A DNA stretch of 64,000 nt from Endomychus coccineus. Lineage: Eukaryota; Arthropoda; Insecta; Coleoptera; Endomychidae. Positions 57,782 through 64,000 of the stretch are shown in pieces. The position numbers were made by a program, and so were the translations under genes. Each line of letters opens with the position of its first letter. The stretch's first letter is position 1. Where the stretch lies: assembly GCA_958510875.1 (NCBI GenBank), contig OY294067.1, positions 260,587,736 to 260,651,735 of the forward strand. Direction: 5' to 3'. Under the pieces are notes generated by a model. It ran no database searches and had not been told where the DNA came from. It saw nothing but the letters and a program-made list of their open reading frames with translations.

Positions 57782-58833
57782 ATGGGGAAGCATAAAGACT
57801 ATAGTCAAGAATAAAAATCGTCCGTAATAGCTCTTTTGAAGAATACAGAGTTGCAGCAAGATGTGGAATATCGCAAGCTTCAGTACGACGAATAAACAAA
57901 AAAATTAACTCCAAAAATCCTTTAGACGCTGCTCGGAAAGGTCGGTGTGGTAGAAAACATGCTATCACTCCCAGGGGACAAAGACTACTTGGAAAAATTA
58001 TCGATAAATTTCGAAGGGTCATGCCGACATTAAAAACAAATTTGTAGAAGCAGGGTACAATGTGTCTGCTCGTACAGTAAGACGAAACCTGTATGATCTT
58101 GGTTTCAAATGCCGTAGACCCGTGAGAAATCCAAGATTAACACCAACAATGGTAAAGAAAAGGCTAAATTGGGCTAATGCTCATAAAGATTCAACTCTTG
58201 ATGACTGGAAAATAGTAAGTTGCTTGAAATCTTCTAGTTTTTTTTAACCGTTTTTGATCTTCTACAGACTTGCTTCAGTGATGAATCAACTTTTCAAATC
58301 CTGGATGATAAGGCACAGTTTGTTAGGCGTCGCAAAAACGAAAACTTCCATCAGGACTGTGTCATGAAAACTGTTAAACATCCTGTGTCTGTCATGATAT
58401 GGTCGCTAATAAGTGGAAAGGGCCTAGGACGTTTGTATGTGGTCGAGGGAACCATGCGGCAAGACCAATATGAGAAAGTTTTGGAAACAAGATTGCTTCC
58501 ACAGATTGAAGAATGGTTCGAGAATGGTAGAAAAGTGTTCATGTACGATGGAGCCCCTTGCCATACTACAAAATCTATCAAAAAATGCTTAGAAGAGATG
58601 TCTATACCACTTTTACCTTGGCCGGGCAACTTCCCAGACATGAATCCAATAGAGAACGTTGAGAGTGTTTGAAAAGGGAACTGGCAGAAGAAAACATAAC
58701 TACGAAGGTTCGACTAATATAAAGAATTATCCATGATTGGAACCATAACGAAAAGTTGAAAGAAATTGCTTTAAACTGTATTGAGGGTATGCCACGAAGA
58801 GTTGCTGCTCTAATTGCTGCAAAGGGGGCTTAA
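57782..58833 (+). pseudogene. Tc1-like transposase with an intron, lightly damaged
   Basis: ATG at 57782 gives MGKHKDYSQE, a stop, then, after a shift, YRVAARCGISQASVRRINKK (helix-turn-helix) and ARKGRCGRKHAITPRGQRLL. From about 58040 NKFVEAGYNVSARTVRRNLY and RLNWANAHKDSTLDDWKI lead to an intron (58215-58267), then TCFSDESTFQ (first Asp), MYDGAPCHTTKS (second Asp) and FPDMNPIENV (Glu); I count 34 residues between Asp and Glu, the DD34E type. One missing base after ENVESV shifts the frame; the tail ends MPRRVAALIAAKGA at 58833. All three catalytic residues are present. Damage is limited to about three shifts and three stops. Confidence 0.85.
58215..58267 (+). other. 53-nt intron in the Tc1 transposase gene
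   Basis: Begins GTAAGTTGC and ends TTGATCTTCTACAG after a T-rich tract. It contains a stop, and its removal joins DDWKI to TCFSDESTF in phase 0, restoring the normal transposase sequence. Length and signals suit insect splicing. Confidence 0.8.
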
Positions 58834-59019
58834 CAAAATATTAATTTATTTCTTTTATAATTAATATGTGTTCACATTGTCTTTAATAAATATTTTGCAA
58901 CACAACAACTGTTTATTACTAACATTTGCAACATGATTAGGTATGTTTATAATAATATTGAAATCAACAAAAAACTTAGATTTCGAAAGTGAGTTTAACA
59001 ATTTGGCCTGGGACTGTAC

Positions 59020-59330
59020 ATAGCTATGAATCAAAATTTTTAAATTGACTGATCCATAGATCACTAACTTTCCTCCACTCGTTTTTGTTAGCACGTATAT
59101 GATTGTAATATATATTTACTGTCTTTCAATAACAAACATTACTAGGAGTGAGTAGGTGTGCCGAAAGGATCGACATATACTTTTGCTATTCTCATGCCGT
59201 CTTTCGCATAAGCCATTATAGAGCACTTGCCGCAGTCTGTCTAGTTGCCTCCCGCTAGGTAGAAACCAGCAACGTACGGTACGAACAGATCTGAGAATAT
59301 TTCCTTTTCGATTCATTAATAATTAAATGA
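59020..59330. other. no gene recognised
   Basis: A minus-strand 66-codon frame at 59116-59316 has no known motif. Confidence 0.35.
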
Positions 59331-60312
59331 TTATTAGCACGCTAAACAATCTTGGCGGAGACGAAGGCAAGCTCACCCTATTCTGGGTTCCCGATCACTT
59401 TGGAATAAGGGGAAACGAAATAGCCGATGATCTTACAAAACTACTATTAGAACCCCTAATAGGCATGAACCATCGGGGGCATCTAGAAGAGTAACGTCAA
59501 AGAGACAATCCACTGCTGGGTCAGAACACAACACTCGGAAGAGTGGAAACTAGTGAACGGTTGCAGACAGTCGAAAGCACTGATTGGACCGTACATTAGG
59601 GAAGACTGATCTCAGTAAGTGAGAAACATGGTTAAAACCGATGCCAAACTGCTGACACATATACTAACAGGACACTGACCTTTCAACTACCACCTCCACA
59701 GGATGAACCTTAGAGATTCGCCTTTGTTCAGGTGGTGTAAATGGATAAACGATATATCAATACACATTCTGTGGAGATGAACACTGATCCCCCAAGATGC
59801 AAAGCACTCTCGATAGAGCTATGCGATGCTAAGCAGACCCAGAAAATAGATACGAAGATGGTGCTAAACCTATTCATGGCATTAACCATCTACCCGGTCC
59901 GGATTTGGAGCTGGGTAGGTGGTTGTTTGTCCTTCATAGGCACCCGGTGAACACTCTGGAGTAGGAACCGATCTTGTTCACCTTTGAAGGCAGGTGCACA
60001 CTGCACTAGGACGACGTTTAAATAATGTATCAAGTTGGTGGTAACCTCTTTAGTGACCGTTCACCTAGAGAACTGCCCCTCTGATAGATAGCTGAACACT
60101 CATGGATGATAACCGCTCCAATTGGTGACACGTTAATCTTTAACCTGGGAAGCATGGTGATCACTTTTGTGTGGGGACTGAACTTTGGTGACCTGGTGAA
60201 CACTCGGCGGTGGGAACCGCTCCGCTAGGTGATACGTGACACTGGGTGTAAAGGGCTTCGGCCTAGGCATTAAGGGACCGCAGTCACCCCCTTAATTAAT
60301 AATAATAATAGT
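59331..60312 (+). mobile_element. LINE 3' end: RNase H relic and 3' untranslated region
   Basis: 59361-59493 reads LTLFWVPDHFGIRGNEIADD then LTKLLLEP, an RNase H C-terminal block with GNE.AD. The following C-terminal domain is frame-shifted (NYHLHRMNLRDSPLFRW, near 59690). From about 59940 repeated phrases such as GAACACTC...GGGAACCGCTCC occur several times, then a conserved tail (60225-60295) and TAA/ATA repeats. The last 100 bp match the SINE at 47074-47577, so this is likely the family whose machinery moved the SINE. Confidence 0.75.
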
Positions 60313-60395
60313 AATACTCATCAAGCGACAGCAGCACCACAGATTGAATGAAAAATAATTTTCAGTGTTCTGTCTGCACTATAATTCCTGTTCGG

Positions 60396-60618
60396 TGTAT
60401 ATGTTACTGTGAAAAGCCGAACAATATTCTCTGGTGAATTCGGATAACTGAGTCGTGAAAAATTTTACAAACTAACCTGCGATAACATTGCCGCTTGGAT
60501 CGCGTGGGTTCGGAAAACCAAGCAGCAATGTTATCGAAGTTTGATTTGTTAAAGTTTTCGCGGTTTAGTTTTCCGAAAGCCATAACATTTCAAATTTTCA
60601 CAGTAATGTATACTAACT
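60396..60618. repeat. hairpin/MITE-like inverted repeat
   Basis: TATGTTACTGTGAAAA near the left end pairs with TTTTCACAGTAATGTATAC on the right, and the inner ACCTGCGATAACATTGCCGC pairs with CAGCAATGTTATCG. The loop is about 16 nt near 60510. The inner arm (20 bases from ACAAACTAACC) recurs inverted at 63928-63947. Confidence 0.75.
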
Positions 60619-60889
60619 ATATTACTTTTCCAAATACCGTTAAAAAGTTTGTACAGGAATAACGCAGTAGGAGTTTGACGCCGTATCTCCATACCGATGA
60701 GACCAAATCTTGCCTACGGAATCTGAGAGCGAACCAGGGTGTCGAATATTACAATTAGCTCTTATGTTTGATAGTATGCAGGCTATCATGGAGTGTTGTA
60801 TGACCTAGAACAAATGTTTTCTACAGATGCATTAAAGGGCAATTGTGAATCATTCCGAATTCCATTATCCTAGGGATGTTAGCTATCCT

Positions 60890-61190
60890 GTATGAAAATA
60901 ACATTGGTGATTTGTTTCTGGTATATTACCACAGTGCCTTTCGAATAATCCAGATCTAGCCCGTTTGATTGTAAGTAAAGATTCATATCATTCGCATACA
61001 TCAGACTATTCACTCTGAATATTCTGGTAACATCATCAATAAAGATTATGAATAGCAGAGACCCTAAAACCGTACCCTGAGGAACTCCAGATGCCACCTC
61101 AGAGCTGTCATACATCAAGCCTTACAACTGTAGATGTTCCAAGTAGCTGACAAAAAAACCGATCATTAATCGTTGATGTTAATTTAACAA
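60890..61190 (-). pseudogene. LINE reverse transcriptase fragment
   Basis: The minus strand 61118-60879 reads ASGVPQGTVLGSLLFIIFID then DVTRIFRVNSLMYANDMNLY, the SGVPQGSVLGPLLF..FI.D block and the catalytic YADD region of jockey-like elements, with YADD changed to YAND. Upstream sequence to about 61190 is weaker. About 100 residues survive. Confidence 0.75.
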
Positions 61191-63154
61191 ACCAGTTTTG
61201 ACAATGACATTCAGTGGAAAACATTGTTTGAAGTTGCAGACATCAGTTCTGTAACAATTTTTGAAGATGGAAGTTACTCGTGTGACGTGCAACCTTCCAT
61301 GGCAAACAGACAAAAAAGCTTCTTTTGATTCACTAAAGAAATGAATATTGCGTACACGAACACCATTTCCTATTGTACAAAATTCAATGTACCAAAAAGC
61401 ACATAGTTTTTTCGAAACCTGAATATGTGTTCAATCAAGCAGCTGAGTTGCCATCATCAATACTAGTACTGGTTCTACTGAGCTTCCGAAGATGGAAAAT
61501 CAATTATTGGAATACGAGGTTACTCAATATTGATTTGGCGCATCTGGATTCTGAATTAAGAAGAGGTGTATTTAGTCATCATAAGAACCATATACCCCCT
61601 CCATATGGGACAGTCCTCTAAGGGGGCTCTAGCTATGCAGTCACCTAGTAGTGGCCATGATCGACCAGTGTTACCTAAACATGGACTCTCTTGTTGGCGT
61701 GGGCTGGGCGGGTGCTCAGCACGTGCTCCGCCATCTCATCATCTTCTTCGTAATTAAGTCCTACACAGCGGGGTTTTCACTAGACCCTTAGTGTGCATCT
61801 ATTTTCTTAGTTGACAGTGTCCAGTAGTAGTAGTCACAGGTTCTTTTAAGGCAGTCTCCAGTAATAGTCTGCTTCCACGGTCTGTCGTCGATGATATGGT
61901 GCTCGAATACATCAAATTTCGTACTGTTTTGTTGACCAACATCTTCATACCTTTAGTAATTTTTGAAACTTATTATTATGTACTTTCGTAACCCAAAAGT
62001 TAAAAAAGTTGTGAATTCAAAAATAAAGCTTCAAGGAAAATTCAACATTACTTTCAACTCATAACAGTTGCTGCTGTGGATTCTTCAGTAAAACTACAAA
62101 ATACTTTTCTCATGACTAGGCACTACAATCATAACTAATCAGGTATTCCTAATTATACTAGAAATCCTGTTTTAATTCACAATACTGTTTCTAACTTTAT
62201 AACAATCTGTAGCTATGAAGACGAATTATCTGTTATAAATAGAGTAATAACTATTTTGATTCAAAATAATAAACTTCTTCCGCTTCTCACAAATACAACT
62301 AGATAATGACGTCTATGTCTATCAAGTTATTCTCATCTAAACTATTACTTAATTAGCCCATAATAATTGTGGTCGGCAATATATTACATTTCGTTATTGT
62401 TTACACAATCAAACCCAATGCGATACAATAACTGTAAAATGAAATAACGTTTCAGACATAAATTCCAATTATAAAAAGTTAAGTGTAGCAAGTTTCAAAA
62501 ATAATTGAATTCGATAAATTACGACAACTGTAAAATTGGTTGAATTGTGTTTTATTTATTTCATTCTGTATTCCGCAAATTATGCTACTGCGCAAACTTT
62601 GTTAAATTAGCGCGTAAGAATTGGCAAGATGACAAATTGAGATCACGAATTCTCGTTAAGATGGTATCTCTCAAATTATAATTGAACTTTTGAATTCAGT
62701 TCGTGAATCCTGGCAGATCGGAACTACAGACTGAAATGATTCCGTGACAAATTTTGGAAAACGTGGTGGATAGTTGAAGAAATTTCTATTCACAAATTCT
62801 TATGGTCATTTTCTCTTCGACTTGTCTGAAACAAACATTAAGATAGGTGCCCTGGTCTACCAATTGGACACGCGTCTACAAGAAATAGAATATTATTATT
62901 AGAAGTTTCTTTCAAAACTGTACCTACTACCATACAAACAAATGATTACTATCATTAGTCAAAAGTTACTTTTTTCTTACCGAATGTTTCAGTACTGTAG
63001 AGGAATTTCATGTTTCAATGTTTTTCCTCAGAAGCAATATTAATTTTACGTACAAAAATGTCGATTTATCAATGAAAACCTATATTCCTATAGATTTCAA
63101 ATAATAATCTATTAGAAAGAGTGAGAATTGATACATCATTGTCCTAGTTTTCCA
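61191..63154. other. no gene recognised
   Basis: Holds a plus-strand 82-codon frame at 61373-61621 and a GC-rich patch at 61640-61745, neither recognised. A minus-strand acceptor-like TTTCTTGTAG near 62880 precedes a short open stretch (TRVQLVDQGTYLNV), but no donor was convincing. Confidence 0.35.
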
Positions 63155-63960
63155 TTTTATTCAAATTCTCTATGTGCATACCTTTCAGACTCGGTTATAT
63201 TTTTGAATTTTTTGGGATTTTGTATTGATCAGGGGATTTCTTGAGAATGAATAAAATAATTTTCTGAGCCTGTTAATAGCGGCCTTTAACGGCGAGCGCA
63301 ATAACAGTTGATATATCGAACTCAATGTTGATGCTGCAACGGTGATTGCAGCCGGTTAGACCTTCAATAGCGTACGTTCGCAACTCTAAGGGGCAACAAA
63401 ATAGCGAGAAATGATTTATCGCTGTCCTATAAAATTTTATGGGTTTCCATTGATCAGGGGATTTCTTGAAAATGAATAAAATAATATTCTGAGCCTGTTC
63501 CTAGCAACCTCTAATAGCGAGCGCATTAACAGTTTGTATACCGTATTCAATGTTGATGCTGCAACGGCGATGGTAGCACAGCCGGTTAGACCTCGTCTGC
63601 ATATTGAATTGCTTCCGATAGCGTACGTCCGCAACTCTATCGGCAACGAAATAGTGAGAAATGATACGTCGTTTAGTTCAAATTCTCTACGCGCAAGTAG
63701 CACATTCAGTTATACTCTAAAATTTTGAGTTTTCATTGATCAGAGGATTACTTGAGAATGATTAAATTAATTTTCTGAGCTTGTTCCTAGCGTTCTCTAA
63801 CGGCGAGCGCATTAACAGTTGATATATCAAATTTAATGCTGATGCTGCAACGGCGATGGTAGCCAACCCGGTCAGACTTCGTCTCCATATTTTATTGCTT
63901 CCGATAGCGTAGGCTCCAAGCACCGACGTTATCGCAGGTTAGTTTGTTAAATGTTTATAT
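63155..63960. repeat. tandem repeat, units of about 225-286 bp
   Basis: The landmark TTGATCAGGGGATT recurs at about 63225, 63450 and (as TTGATCAGAGGATT) 63736, so the spacings are about 225 and 286. Units contain GCGAGCGCA, TTGATGCTGCAACGG and TCCGATAGCGTA. The 63225 unit lacks about 60 bp. The last unit ends in sequence matching the hairpin at 60396-60618. The array may continue past the window. Confidence 0.85.
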
Positions 63961-64000
63961 ATTTTTGTGAATAATAGTTTAGTAGATTATTTGGAAGATT

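Larger units (their letters stand above)
57537..59019 (+). mobile_element. Tc1-like transposon
   Basis: The right end reads CAATTTGGCCTGGGACTGTA in plus orientation; its complement resembles the left AAAGTCCCATGCTGATATTT, so the ends are inverted but diverged. Between them is a Tc1 transposase gene in forward orientation. Length about 1.48 kb fits a complete Tc1 element. Confidence 0.75.

Noticed and set aside
62800..62880. Possible minus-strand exon after TTTCTTGTAG
   Set aside because: No convincing donor; the frame is short and unrecognised.
63155..63960. CRISPR-like or coding repeat array
   Set aside because: Units of over 200 bp are similar along their whole length; short frames are not conserved between units.

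Overview
This 64 kb window looks like intergenic or intronic DNA from an insect. It is AT-rich, has no operon-like gene packing, rRNA or tRNA gene, and is filled with decayed animal transposons: mariner, Tc1, pogo, hAT, a Mutator-like element (MULE), several non-LTR retrotransposons (LINEs) including an R1-type one, a Penelope-like element and a tRNA-derived SINE. Splice sites are short and insect-like (a 53-nt intron is visible). I cannot fix the order; a beetle is only a guess.

Layout, left to right. 0-9 kb: a possible exon at the left edge, a 333-340 bp tandem repeat (480-1600), a foldback element (3263-4094), a LINE remnant beside a MULE with terminal inverted repeats (5090-7115), and a near-perfect 0.6 kb palindrome (8407-9015). 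9-20 kb: a DNA transposon with inverted ends (9150-10855), a mariner split by a 983 bp insertion (13428-15152), and the 5' half of an R1-type LINE (17290-19370). 20-30 kb: a LINE RNase H remnant, a ~642 bp tandem repeat (21196-23146), three LINE fragments, one carrying a (TA)n tract inside its reverse transcriptase, and a second mariner. 30-46 kb: a gene remnant resembling a tyrosine-recombinase core-binding domain (31190-31502), a mariner carrying a nested hAT-like element (32897-35744), a pogo-like relic, a nearly intact transposon with about 0.5-0.6 kb inverted repeats (39381-41653), and three further foldbacks. 46-64 kb: a foldback related to the one at 3 kb, a SINE, a Penelope-like element split by a LINE, a mariner fused to a piece of the 9 kb element type, a large foldback (55095-55985), two probable spliced exons on the minus strand (56122-56197 and 57159-57247), a Tc1 element with an intron, the LINE whose 3' tail matches the SINE, and a tandem repeat running to the window edge.

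The genes here do not form a pathway. Almost all coding capacity is transposase, reverse transcriptase, RNase H or endonuclease, mostly broken by stops and frameshifts. The best host-gene evidence is the exon at 57159-57247 and the first exon at 56122-56197. The most unusual signals are a short core motif shared by three otherwise different foldback elements, a Tc1 intron just before the first catalytic Asp, a transposon whose inverted repeats include the start of its own gene, and two versions of a core-binding-domain gene that differ by an intron.
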